NCBI GenBank assembly: GCA_039704465.1
Contig: JASFAU010000001.1
Span: forward strand, 434,001 to 498,000
Reading direction: 5' to 3'
Origin: Plasmodiophora brassicae
Lineage: Eukaryota > Endomyxa > Phytomyxea > Plasmodiophorida > Plasmodiophoridae
DNA length: 64,000 nucleotides
Made by a program: the position numbers and the translations under genes
The notes under the pieces: model-generated
Databases searched by the model: none
Seen by the model: the letters and a program-made list of their open reading frames with translations, nothing else
What the model was told of the DNA's origin: nothing
Shown: one piece after another, positions 1-10,167 of the stretch
How the letters are laid out: every line of letters starts with the position of its first letter
Numbering within the stretch: position 1 is the first letter of the stretch

Positions 1-272
1 GGTCAAGTCCCGCGAGAAAACATACAAAGTAAAGGCATCACTACCAGACATAAACCATCTGCACATGGCTTCGAGCTCAAAAACGGCTTTGGCTGACATT
101 GTCGACGCATTCTTAATGAAATGTGCCTCCTAGATCAACTGTAAGGGAACCTCGCACTGACGCAATATACATACTGAACGTCTTACATCGAGAACCACTC
201 GACGCCACCTGATCGAATGAAGAGGCCCATTTCCTATCATTTTATAGGAGGACACAGCAACCTGTAAAACGT
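1..272. other. Left-edge region, no assigned gene
   Basis: The + strand has an open frame from the window edge to a stop near 130 (about 43 residues) that could be the last exon of a gene lying mostly outside the window. It matches nothing I recognise. The rest up to 272 is AT-richer than the window average and would be the 5' flank of the next gene. Confidence 0.2.
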
Positions 273-874
273 ATGAGCGAAAAGGCCTTCAACGCATGTA
301 GGTCTTTGGCGAACCTGGTAGGTAGTAAGGACGACATCAAACGAGGCAATAACGTTCGGGTCGTTATCGCGTTTAGGGCCATGGCAAGTCAGAACCCGGA
401 GACGATTCTTAGCGACGTGGCGATCGATCTCATCAGCCCACTATGGTCGTGCATTAAATACGCGAAGTCACGTGGTGAAGAGGCAACCTACCTGACTGAG
501 TACCGCCAAAGGGCAAACAATCAGCGTAGCGTTGGAACTAATCAAGGTGGACGGCTCGTCATTGTCCTTTACGCTGACAGGCTTGGATGTCAGAATCAAC
601 GAGATCATCTGCAAGGTCTTGCCAAGACCCATATCTGCTGACGTATGTTATCGCACGTCACAAGCATCCTAATACAACTTGCCGTCGGCAAGGATTCCAC
701 CAGCAGGTTCATCTTGCCGCAACGATGAAATTTCTTCCCGAGAGCACATCCAACTTAGCGCCTGACGTTGGTGTCGATACAGCTTCGATAGAAGTGCATC
801 ACTTGGCTGGACCTGACGTAATCACTTTAACCGCGAGTACCGACGTCAGCAATGTTGAACGATTTGCCTCTTGA
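273..874 (+). CDS. Unidentified 160-residue protein, three exons
   Basis: Proposed exons are 273-445, 501-642 and 707-874, with GT...AG introns of 55 and 64 bases. The summed length is 483 bases, an exact multiple of three, giving 160 residues. The middle exon reads as a regular alternating hydrophobic stretch (VDGSSLSFTLTGLDVRINEI) and the last ends in VERFAS. There is no signal peptide or membrane segment. I do not recognise the family. Support is only the frame closure and typical intron size; base composition is lower in GC than the neighbours. The gene would converge with the GRF gene that ends at 1170. Confidence 0.35.
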
Positions 875-1169
875 ACGTTTTCTTTCTTAGATAGAGAGTT
901 CAACAGGCTTTGTACATGGGATATGGTCACCTGACAGAACGTTACTGGCTGCAGCAGGAGACTATGGCCGTACGATCCAAACCACACTAGCTCGATCATC
1001 ATTCAGAGGCCGGTCTGACGATGACCTGCCGAGCGAAAGCCCGGCAAGAGAACGCTCCAAAGTGTCAATGTCGGCATTTGGATTGGACGGTCGTGACGAT
1101 ATCAGTTTCTTATTGTGAGCCCCCGAAACCGGTTCGACCTATGCAAATTGTGTTAGACGCGATATGGTA
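875..1169. other. Intergenic region
   Basis: Lies between the ends of two proposed convergent genes. No frame on either strand carries a recognisable motif. Confidence 0.3.
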
Positions 1170-1743
1170 TTACACCAGTCCCCTTACAGCTGTAGGTGTA
1201 GCAGAAGTGGCGGCCTCTTCTAATAGGCGCAGCTTTTCCTTCATCCGCTTCCCATTGTCAGGTGTCCGCGACACCAGAGCAGTGTCAGCAAGCATGTCCT
1301 TCAAAGTGGCGATTTGTTTCTCGATGGCCCCCAGTGGCATCGACGAAAACGCTGCACACAGTTCAGCCGGACGCTACAAACGCGACGCGACGTGCGGCCA
1401 ACGGTTATTGCAGATCGGCGGTTCCGTCGCGGCAACCTTCGACTGAACGACGTCTGATTCCCATTTGAAGAACCTGTACACAGCAGGTGTCATGGAGAAG
1501 GCCGTTGACGCAGCTGCCCTGACACGCGTACCGGCATTGGCTGGGCCTGGGGAACAGCGGGCAACCGTAGAAGAACCGCCCCTGATTCGGCCCTGCCTTT
1601 CGAACTTCCCTCCGCACGGCCCGGCGCGCGCCGCCGCAGCACATCACATCGCCTGTCGCCGTCGACGTCATCGCGTCTGCGCCGGAATCGCCACGTTCCG
1701 TCACTGGCAGCTGCTGCATTTTTAGCCATGCCTCAGGACGCAA
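1170..1743 (-). CDS. Stand-alone GRF-type zinc-finger protein
   Basis: Exons (minus strand) are 1743-1532, 1473-1437 and 1373-1170; they sum to 453 bases, giving 150 residues. After a 33-residue leader comes a GRF zinc finger: a CCGG start, then KAGPNQGRFFYGCP, then QCRFFKWESD formed exactly across the first intron, a strong sign the splice is right. GRF fingers bind single-stranded DNA and usually sit at the C-terminus of repair enzymes such as APE2, NEIL3 or TOP3A. Here no enzyme domain is attached. A Lys/Glu-rich helical tail of about 50 residues follows (IEKQIATLKDML, KEKLRLLEEA). Role inferred: a small nucleic-acid-binding accessory factor. Confidence 0.75.
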
Positions 1744-1974
1744 GACCGGTCGATGCGTTTTTGCCTTGTTTCCCCATGGCCCGCTCCGTACACCTGATGC
1801 TGGTCAGCCCAGGAATACCCGAGGCTCTATCCCAACCATCGAGAGGGGCACCCTTGTCACAAGCAGCGCGCGGGCGTGACACTCGACATGATTCTGGGGC
1901 GGCATGACGCCGGGGAGGCGGGGACCGGGTGTTGTATGTTACGTGGCTAAATATATTGAGGTGCAGGTCAGTGT
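1744..1974. other. Intergenic region
   Basis: Spacer between two minus-strand genes; it must contain the promoter of the GRF gene. No TATA-like or repeated element stands out. Confidence 0.3.
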
Positions 1975-4321
1975 CTAGGCGGGATGGCCGCCGCTATGTA
2001 CATCGGGTCGCGCTCGGGTCGTCACTTCGTGGAGGACGTGTCGGATGGCGCGTGCGTTGACGAGCGTGTCGGGAGGGGGCTCAACGCGATGCTCCGGGGC
2101 CGGGTCCTGGCATGCGGTCGGATCCTGGGCGGCAGCCGGCGGCTTCCAGCCGACCTTCGGCATCGGTCCGGGGTCGGATATCGGTACGATGACGGAAGTG
2201 TTCATGGGCATCATGCCATTGGCGGGAAGTGCATCGGCAGTGGAACGCGCTGTTGCGGCCGCCAACGCCGACTGGTATCTCCGATCGTCGATGGAGACTG
2301 ATTGCGACAGGTACGCGCCTGCATAGCCGAGGAGCGCTATGATGACGGCGATGACCACGAACGGGACGACGCCGAGCGTTGCACTAACCAGCAGGGCGAG
2401 TAGAGGAACTTCAAGCAGGACAACAATGGGGACCATGATGACATAGCAGGCTCGCCGTCGAGTTTCACGGGGAAGCACGGTCCATTGCGGGTCGATCACG
2501 CCTCGATATGTCTCGTGGGTGACTCCCCACGTGAACGTACCCAGGCGTGTGCCATCGTCCCTCCAGATGCCGTCGAACGCGTCGCCGTTCTTCCATTTCA
2601 GGGTCCCTTTAGTCGGCTGAAACCGGACAGACATGTCGCCCGAGAATTCGTCCCCGTTGGCCCACAGAAACGTGCCGCGCTGCGTTCCATCCGCCAACCA
2701 CTGGCCGTTGAACGTGTTGCCCGACGCCGCCCACTTGATCTGACCTTCGTCCATCAGAAACCCGCGCCTCATCGTCCCCTCGAACCGGTTCCCGTTGAAG
2801 CTAGAGAACGTCCCCCGGTGCGTGCCGTCGTCGTTCCAGACGCCATCGAACGCATTCCCGTTTGGCCAAGTCAGGACGCCAGATTTGCAGCGAAACTCTG
2901 CATTCAGCCTGCCTCGAAAGACGGACCCGTCCGCGTACCGGAGCACGCCTTCGCGATACCCGTCGGGCAGCCAGCGCCCTTCGAAGGATTCGTTGCCCCG
3001 ATCGGGCCACGACATGGTGCCAGCGATCACCGAGAACCTGTCGGAGAGCAGGCCGCGGAACACGCGCCGGTCGGCGAACGTCATCACGCCCTCGTGCGTG
3101 CCGTCGTCCAGGAACGTGCCGTCGAACGCGGCGCCGTTCTTCCATGTCAGCACGCCCTTCTTCATCTGGTACGTGTTCGTCATGAGGCCTTCGAAGACGT
3201 TGCCGTTCGCGAATGTGAACTTCCCATCTCGGGTGCCGTCCTCGTTCCAGACGCCCGTGAACGATTTGGTCGCCCAGCGGAATGCGCCCCGTTTCAGACC
3301 GTAATTCTTCGTCAGGATCCCAGTGAAGACGCGACCGTCGGCGAACGTGAAGGTGCCGTCGTGCGCGCCATCCTCGAGCCACACGCCCTGGAACGCATTC
3401 CCGTTCGGCCACGACATCACCCCGTTCTTTGGGGAGAACTTCCTGGACAACAGCCCGGAGAACGTGTTGCCATTCACCCAGGTGAATTGCCCGTCATGAG
3501 TCCCGTCGTCGTTCCAAGTGCCCTGGAAGCGCTCGCCGTTCGCCCAGCGGTACGTCCCATGTCGCAACGCGAAATCCTTCGTCATTGTGCCATGGAAGAC
3601 GCTGCCGTTCCGATTGGTCAGCACGCCCGAATGGGTCCCGTCGGGTTCCCATTTGCCGTCAAACGTGTTCCCATTCGTCCACCGGTACAGGCCGTGCTCC
3701 ATCGTGAAGCCGTCGGACAGGACGCCCTTAAAGATTGTCCCGTTCCTCCACGTGTACACGCCGTCGTGTTTGCCGTTCTCCATCCACACGCCTTCGAACG
3801 TGTTCCCATTTGTCCAGCGTAGGGTGCCGTCCCTGAGCCTGTAGTCGTCGGCGCTAACCGTGCCTTTGAAGACCCTCCCATCGATGTAATCCAGGCGGCC
3901 GATCCGCGTCCCAGTGTTGCGGTCCAGCTGCCCTGTGAATTCGTCGCCGTTACTCCATGTGTGTGTCTCGACCTTCCCGAGGGGCCACCGGATCGGCTCG
4001 GCGGGTTCCGCTGGAAGTGGGTCGGGGTCGGGCGCAAGCAGGGCCTCCGGGGTCATCGAGAATTGAACCGAAACGGCAGCTGCAAGGCTGGCAGCGTCCC
4101 ATGATGATAACGGCTTGCCGAGCAGCAGATCGGGGCTAGCCTGTGCCAGAGGCTGATTCGGAAGCTTCAACGGTCGCAATTCGTGGCTTCCAGCAGCAGC
4201 AGCAGCAGCAGCAGACGCAACCAAATTGTTGGCGACCGGGACGTTACATACGTCAGATGAGGTACTGCCTGCATCGGGTATTGCTACCGTTTCCGTCTGC
4301 GGGTTGCTGCGAAGTCCTTCT

Positions 4322-4390
<69 letters not shown>

Positions 4391-5340
4391 AGTGTCGGTT
4401 CTTGCACGATGACGTCGCGCGCCGGATGTTCAGTCAGCGTCGACGGAGAAGGCGACCTTGGCGTCGGGATGGCCGATGCGGTGGGCTCGTTGATGACAGG
4501 CAGACTCAGACTAGGGCGGTTAGGGCTCGGCTCGCCTGGACCTTGCGCGTCATCGTTTCGTTGGTCCACAACGCCGCACACTGGGACGTCGTTGCCTGGA
4601 GTTGACAGCATTGGTTGACTGGGCTCCTCTGCAGGTTTGGCCACGGAATCGTGGACCACTGTTGCCGGTTTGACTTCCGGATCAGGAGTGTCCGGCATCG
4701 ATGGAACGGTCTGTGCATCAGGCGCCGAAGGCTGGTTAGCGGTTGTGCGAGCCGGATTTGAAATCTGTTCCTCATCGTTGACAATGGTCGCGGAGACGTC
4801 ATCGTCGGCTGTTCCAGCATTGGACTGCGCGCTTTGGATAGCGGGTTCTTGGGGCGTCATGCTGCCAGAGAGGTCTGCTCCCGGAACCGATCGATGCTCC
4901 AGTGTGCCAGTAACCGGCAAGTGGTTGTCATCGGCAATAGCGGCAGCTTGTGGCGCGGGTTGACTTTCTGGACGTGGTTCAAGATACGACACTGCGAGCA
5001 GCAGAGGCGTCGTCGAATGACCAGCGTCAGGCAGCGGTACTTCATCCGGTCGCCCCAAAGACTCCTGATCGGGGACTGCCGTGGGTACACTCACAGCATC
5101 ACCTGCTGTCGCACCGGGGCACGCCGTCTCTGGCACTCCAGCAGCTGGTGCCACGTCGACAACAGTATTCGGAAACGCAGGGCTGCCCGCATGTCGTTCC
5201 CAAGTGGGCCCAGAAACAGTATCCCCAGCAACCGGAACGTTTCTTGGACTCTGGTCACCGGTGACCGGCGGCATGGCGGAAGGTACATCGCCGATATGAT
5301 TGTCGTTGGCGTGAGTTTCAGGGACCGTCGGGTCCTCCAT
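1975..5340 (-). CDS. MORN-repeat protein with C-terminal membrane segment
   Basis: One uninterrupted 1121-residue frame. Residues 1 to about 420 are low-complexity Pro/Thr/Ser/Asp-rich sequence with a run of about 20 alanines encoded by GCT codons. From about 450 to 970 there are about 22 MORN-like units of the form NGxxFxGxWxxDGTxxGxxT. A long hydrophobic stretch follows (VIMVPIVVLLEVPLLALLV, then VVPFVVIAVIIALLGYAGAY), enough for two membrane passes, and a Pro-rich tail. MORN repeats bind membranes and lipids or act as scaffolds in protists. The repeats here are longer and more regular than in the radial-spoke MORN protein at the right of the window. Function is otherwise unknown. The plus-strand frames opposite the repeats are shadows. 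Confidence 0.85.
4318..4385. repeat. CAG/CTG microsatellite coding poly-Ala
   Basis: About 20 perfect CAG units on the + strand; a shorter run of the same triplet lies at about 4189-4212. Read on the minus strand in the MORN gene frame the triplet is GCT, giving poly-alanine. In the other strand it would read poly-Gln, but nothing else supports a gene there. Confidence 0.95.
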
Positions 5341-5613
5341 GGCCGTGAAGGCCTACTATTCGGGCGGCAATACCCTTGGACGACGCCAATCTATTTGTCA
5401 GTCAAATGGGTACCGCGAATCGACCTCATGCGCTGAATTCGCTCTAATAAGCTACCCAGGCACCGAATTCCGGTCTGTGGAGGCTTACAGTTTGCACTTT
5501 CCGCATCCCATTCTGGTATGCTGGAATCGTGGCGGACGGTTTCGTGCGTTCGTGCACGTCTAACAGAGGCATGAGTGCATCTGCTTAGATGAACCGAACT
5601 ATAAACAACTATT

Positions 5614-8006
5614 TCATAGATCTGTGGGTATAAGCAAGTCGTGAAGAGTTTCCGCCAACGCAAGACGTGACATGTCGTCCTGGCAGTGGATGACCGTTTT
5701 CGCGACGGACGTTCGAATCTGAATCGGCAATTCAGCTGAAGGAGCAGCAAACGCCCCGCATTCAGACCCACCTGTGCATGGAGAGATGGTATGCTGATGT
5801 CCACAGTCAATGCATCCTCAACGTTAACGTCCTGAGGCTGGCTGCCGATTACGGTTGCATCACTATATCCAGACTGGTGCAGATGCGACACCAGCTGAGT
5901 TAATGTTGGAGATACTACACAACCGTCAGGACAAACTGAGCACGCGATGACGCAACATCACTTGCCATATACGTCTTGACGTTTCTGCGACAGGGAGTCG
6001 CATGCGTCAACGCCACGGATGACAATGTTGCAACCTTCCCAGCGTAATTGCCCGCGAAAAGGAACGGCACAGATACGAGACTGCCAGAGGCACTCTGTTA
6101 AGGCGATACAGGAAGGGCGAGGATAACTAGCGAACCTGTGACGCGATAGTGATGCTTCGCGCAAGCGATTCGTCGAGATACGCTAGCTGGTATTGCATGC
6201 GAACGTCGATGCGAAAGGGCTGACATGCACATACGTTAGGAAAAGCAGTGGCTACACAATACTGGAAACGACGTACCGCGAGCTCACGATAGGGTACGCT
6301 TGGAAGCGAAGACGTCTGGATAGCTTCGGCTATTTCGTATGGACAATATACCTTCTTGCATCGGTTGCACTGCCGCAGCAGCTGCCCCACCTCTTCGACA
6401 TTCAGGCGGACATCTATGGGGCACTGAAACACCTGGATCGCGCGTTAGCAGGTAAACCGGCACCGACCGAGAAAGCTCACAACTTTCATTGAGCCGACGG
6501 ATGTGGGAAGCTGGGGCGAGATCCCGTCGGGTTGAAGATTGATTAAGCAGTTACGCGGGTCCCCGCCAAACTGTTCCAAAAGAAATCGTGTGTCCCCGGT
6601 ATGTAGGGAAGTCACACCCGTAAACATCAGAGCAGGCTCTTTGAAGCTCGACGCGAATTCATCGTCCTCGACGCTTGAATACACCTATGATACTGTGAGA
6701 CACAAGCGCACAGACACTAGCAATTTCCAAACCTGCAAACGACGCTTTGAGGTGAGCTCTTCAATACCGAGTGGAGCCTTTCCATCGAAAATGCATGCCT
6801 GCTTGGGCTCGCAGAGCCACTCTCCGGCAATGCTCTGCGGGCGAACGGCCGGTTCATGTTGCGGATGCCACACGTCAGCAGCACGACAGACGTACGGAAA
6901 AGGCAATCGATGCAGATGCAACAGGTGATATGTAATGCATCGTGACGTGGCCCAACGACCTAGCAGCCAGGAACGCGTGCACGTACTCGAGGATATCGAA
7001 TATCACAGCGCCGGGCGCGACTGGGATAATAACGTTCCCAGACTGTGTTACGCGTTACAACCCAGATGGGCAGCTCCAGGCGCATTCCGACCTGCTTGAT
7101 TGTCGTCTCGATAACGGAGCACATTGTGACGAGCGCAGACGCAGGGTCTGCACAGGTCGACGGGCGCAGGCCGGGTCCGATCACAAGATGGTCGCACAGA
7201 TGCACCCGCGACGGATCCTGTGGCGACGCTCAGTCGAGAGCGATGCATCCGTCTGAAACGACACCGTTACCATGGGAGTGGGATGCCGTCGGACGGTACC
7301 AGACGACTCGACGATGAATCCGACCGAGTCCATCGCCGTCTCGAAGATCCAGTTGCATGCGCCAATGGCGAACCCTGCCACATGGAACGGTTACGCATGC
7401 CCCTCGTATCAGTGCAGACAGGCGTGTGAACCAGAACTGGACGCCGAGACAGTCAGCGCGGCGTTAATGGGGATCCGTTGGTTGAAAGCCACGTGATGGA
7501 CGGTGTCGAAGGCCGTCTCAATGTCGTGGCTGGAATACCGCCGTGCGTCACCCTTGGACAACTCCATTTCTTCCACGTAAATCCTGACAGAAATTTGTAC
7601 TTAACGTCGATGCATATAGCGATACGAGAAGCGCCTACCGGCCGAAATTGGTAACGGGCTCGGTGCCGTACACGATGCCCGAGAAGCGCTCCTCGAGGAC
7701 GAGCGCGGGCAGGCCGCTCGCGGCCACATGGTTCGACAGCAGCACGACGTCGGCGTCGACGCCCGCACGCGTCGTCCCGATCAGCACCGTCGACCCGCCG
7801 AACGACACGGCCAGGCTGTCGCCGGCGCGGACGACGTCCATCGGGGGTCCGAAGCTGCAGCCCGCCCGCCTGCTGCGTGCCTGTCCGTCCCAACTGCCGT
7901 GACTCCGCTGGAAACGATTTCTCGAACGGTTCCCCTGTTGACGCACGCAGGCACCCGGAACCCTTGACGCGGTTCCACTGTCGGGGGTGGGCGCCTCACT
8001 GAACAA
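5614..8006 (-). CDS. INTS9: Integrator complex subunit 9
   Basis: Rebuilt from about eleven exons. INTS9 is the catalytically inactive metallo-beta-lactamase/beta-CASP partner of INTS11 in the Integrator RNA-cleavage module. Diagnostic blocks occur in family order. They are DVVLLSNHVAASGLPAL and GTEPVTNFGR (up to 7639), RRYSSHDIETAF (7583-7432), IGACNWIFE and HPTPM (7374-7271), ASALVTMCSVIETTIKQ (7217-7092) and NVIIPVAPGAVIFDILEY joined to YISPVAS (from 7042). Downstream come AGEWLCEPKQ, EPALMFTGVTSLHTGD, CPIDVRLNVEEVGQLLRQ and a C-terminal domain with HQSGYSDATV. The last exon ends in HDLLIPTDL at 5614. Splice joins at each block restore alignment. The N-terminus looks shorter than in animals, so the start (near 8006 or 8020) is uncertain. 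Its promoter must share about 45 bases with the divergent EG45 gene. GC content is lower than in most neighbours. Confidence 0.8.
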
Positions 8007-8050
8007 ATTGCCACCGACAAGAGTAGAACGAGTGAGCGTCGATAGCGATC

Positions 8051-8806
8051 ATGTTGCGCACGTTCCTGCTGCTGGCACTGGCCGACGCGGCTCTGGGCGA
8101 AACAGGACAGGTCAGGCGCGCACGAGGTGCCTTTGCTTCCAGGCTGAGCGGATGGCGTAGATCACGTTCTATCCGTCGGATACGGGGGCGCCATCGTGTG
8201 GAGTCTCGGCCCCGACTGGGTTCGTGACGGCCGCAATGCCGCCACCGGCCCAGTGTGGTGCATGCTTCAAGGTGACGGTGACGCAGGCGTCTGAAGCGAA
8301 CCCGGTGACGGCGGCAGGTGGGTCCGTCAATATCATCGTGGTCGATACATGTGGTAAACGCCCGTTCGTCGCGGTGCTATCCGCCTGTTCTGACCTCGGC
8401 TTGTTACAGAGGGTGGAGCTTGCAAGACCTTCGACCTAATGATGGGCGATGGTAACTCTGGTGGCGTTCAAACGATCGAGTAATGAATAAGGTTCGCAGT
8501 TCGAAGATGATTTGACCCGTTTGGTTCAGGTACACGCCTATTCCATGTACGCCCGGTGCGACTGGCCCAGGTTCTACTTCTGGCGCCAACGGCACTGCTC
8601 CCGTGCAACCCGTTGCTGACAAGAACAGTACATCTCCTGGTGTTCAGGTGACGACAGCAGGGTCCGGGTCGGGATCCTATTTGGGGTCATTCTCGAGCCC
8701 TGGTGGTGTCAGCTCAAGCGGCAGTGACAGCAGCAGCAGTAGTGGCAGCCAAGGCGATGAATCTTCCAGCGTCTCCAGCTCTGATGACAGTTCCGGGTCC
8801 TCGTGA
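8051..8806 (+). CDS. Secreted expansin-like (EG45/DPBB) protein
   Basis: Exons 8051-8110, 8161-8353, 8410-8479 and 8530-8806 sum to 600 bases, giving 199 residues. It starts with a clear signal peptide (MLRTFLLLALADAALG). A double-psi beta-barrel domain of the expansin/EG45 type follows: TFYPSDTGAPSCG, QCGACFKVT, VDTCEGGACKTFDL and, formed across the last intron, IEYTPIPC. These cysteines and the terminal beta-strand are the family signature. The tail of about 75 residues is Ser/Gly-rich with no hydrophobic anchor. Expansin-like proteins loosen or bind polysaccharide. The domain lacks a second expansin module, so wall binding is not shown. Secretion plus cell-wall affinity would fit action at a plant or cyst wall, which is inference. 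Confidence 0.75.
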
Positions 8807-8837
8807 TCCAGTTAGCTGTCACGTGTACTGTTAAAAG

Positions 8838-9640
8838 ATGCAGATGGCAACGGACGAAATACCCGAACGAATTCGTCGCGTGAGAGCGAATGATATGTCA
8901 CCTCATCTATGTCGACACCGGGCAGGCGGATCATGCATGTGCAGCGGCTACATCCACCACGTCCATCCTTGCGAGTTTGCGTCAGGTGCTGGACTATTCT
9001 ACGTTGCGTCACTGAGGCCAAGGGGGTTCGCAGGTCATATTGCTTGCCGATAATGTGAACCTCGCTGTCTCTTTATTCCTGCAACCCATCGCAACGACAG
9101 AAGGTGTTGATCCGGTTGACGGTTGTAAGGCCATCCATCAAGACGGATGTCAAACGTTTGTGGCATCCGCTACGGGAGTCGCGGCCGGCGTTGTGGGAGC
9201 CACCGCGTTCCTGATCGTCACGTGTTCGTTAGTGACAGTGATCCAGGAGAGGAAGGTGACCATACTGCTTGGATCCATCCAGAGCACCACGTTTTGTAGC
9301 AGCGTCGCTGGAGCGTCGGTTGCACACATGTTGCTGTACCCGTGGGCACCTTCGCAGACGCTGGCATGTGACATCGATGTCGGAGCACTCGTTATCTCGT
9401 GTAAGCTTACAGTAGCTCTATCCGGCAGACGCCCAAAGGAAAACGCAGATTGTTGCTTTTTGGGATCGGTTCTGCTATTCCTGCGCCGAGCAACGACTTC
9501 GATTGTCAAGCCGTCTCGTTCGTGGGCAGGTCACCCACGTCGACCACTTCGCAATTCCCGGATACACGCCCGCACGGCTGCACGTTTTGCGTATGATTGT
9601 ACCCGGTCCACCGATCGGACCTCGGATTGACGCACGCACG
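8838..9640 (+). CDS. Possible multi-exon membrane protein, 3' end unresolved
   Basis: First exons 8838-8879, 8926-8985 and from 9034 join in frame with introns of 46 and 48 bases, the first with a consensus GTGAGA donor. The third exon holds a strong membrane segment (ASATGVAAGVVGATAFLIV) followed by a basic turn (VIQERK) and two weaker hydrophobic stretches, the later one beginning LACDIDVGALVI. That spacing is reminiscent of a seven-helix receptor, but I cannot find later helices. Beyond 9430 the frame is interrupted and then runs into a tandem repeat. A Cys-rich open frame at 9826-10053 could be a further exon. Treat the model as provisional. Confidence 0.3.
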
Positions 9641-9661
9641 GAGTGCGTCGCGCACTCCGTG
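9637..9661. other. Perfect hairpin, 11-bp arms
   Basis: CACGGAGTGCG, three bases, then its exact reverse complement CGCACTCCGTG. It lies immediately before the 104-bp tandem repeat. Confidence 0.8.
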
Positions 9662-9663
9662 CA

Positions 9664-9871
9664 CGGCGCAGGCCGGCTTGGCTCGCAGTCCGCAGTGGGC
9701 CATAGCCCATAGCCCATACGGGTGGTCGGGTTGCCTCGTCCTAGTCAATTGTCATTGCCCATTGTGACGGCGCAGGCCGGCTTGGCTCGCAGTCCGCAGT
9801 GGGCCATAGCTCATAGCCCATACGGGTGGTCGGGTTGCCTCGTCCTGGTCAATTGTCATTGCCCATTGTGA
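9664..9871. repeat. Two 104-bp direct repeats
   Basis: Units 9664-9767 and 9768-9871 differ at only two or three positions. Each contains the phrase CATAGCCCATACGGGTGG and ends in GCCCATTGTGACG. No coding continuity is evident across them. Confidence 0.85.
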
Positions 9872-10007
9872 CGACCCAACCCAGGGTGACTAACTACGGG
9901 TGGTGTGTAATGAATACCGAAGGAGACGATGTCTGCTTTGGACAGCCACAATCTGGAATAACGTGCGCCGCGGGCTGCCTTGGCTGGACAGAGACGTCGG
10001 GCCCGGA

Positions 10008-10038
10008 TTGTTTGGGCCCGGATTGTTTGGGCCCCGAT
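10008..10038. repeat. Short tandem repeat
   Basis: Two copies of GGGCCCGGATTGTTT followed by a partial third (GGGCCCCGATTTG). If the open frame 9826-10053 is coding it reads GPDCLGPDCLGPDLL. Confidence 0.7.
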
Positions 10039-10167
10039 TTGCTCAACTGGTAGACGTGTGCGCGTTTCAGGGCCTTTTTCCACGGCGTGACGCGGCGCGC
10101 GCTACGCGGTCCTGTACGGCCGTGGGCGGCGGCCGTGGCTGTCGTCACACTTCATTATCCGTCCACG

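Noticed and set aside
2485..3822. 445-codon plus-strand open frame
   Set aside because: Exactly opposite the MORN repeats; its own periodicity is the mirror of the repeat units.
4143..4412. Poly-glutamine protein on the plus strand
   Set aside because: The CAG run lies inside the long MORN frame on the other strand, where it encodes alanine; flanking residues match nothing.
8838..10053. Complete seven-helix receptor gene
   Set aside because: One strong helix and a few weak ones are visible, but no later helices and no family motif, so I kept only a low-confidence partial model.
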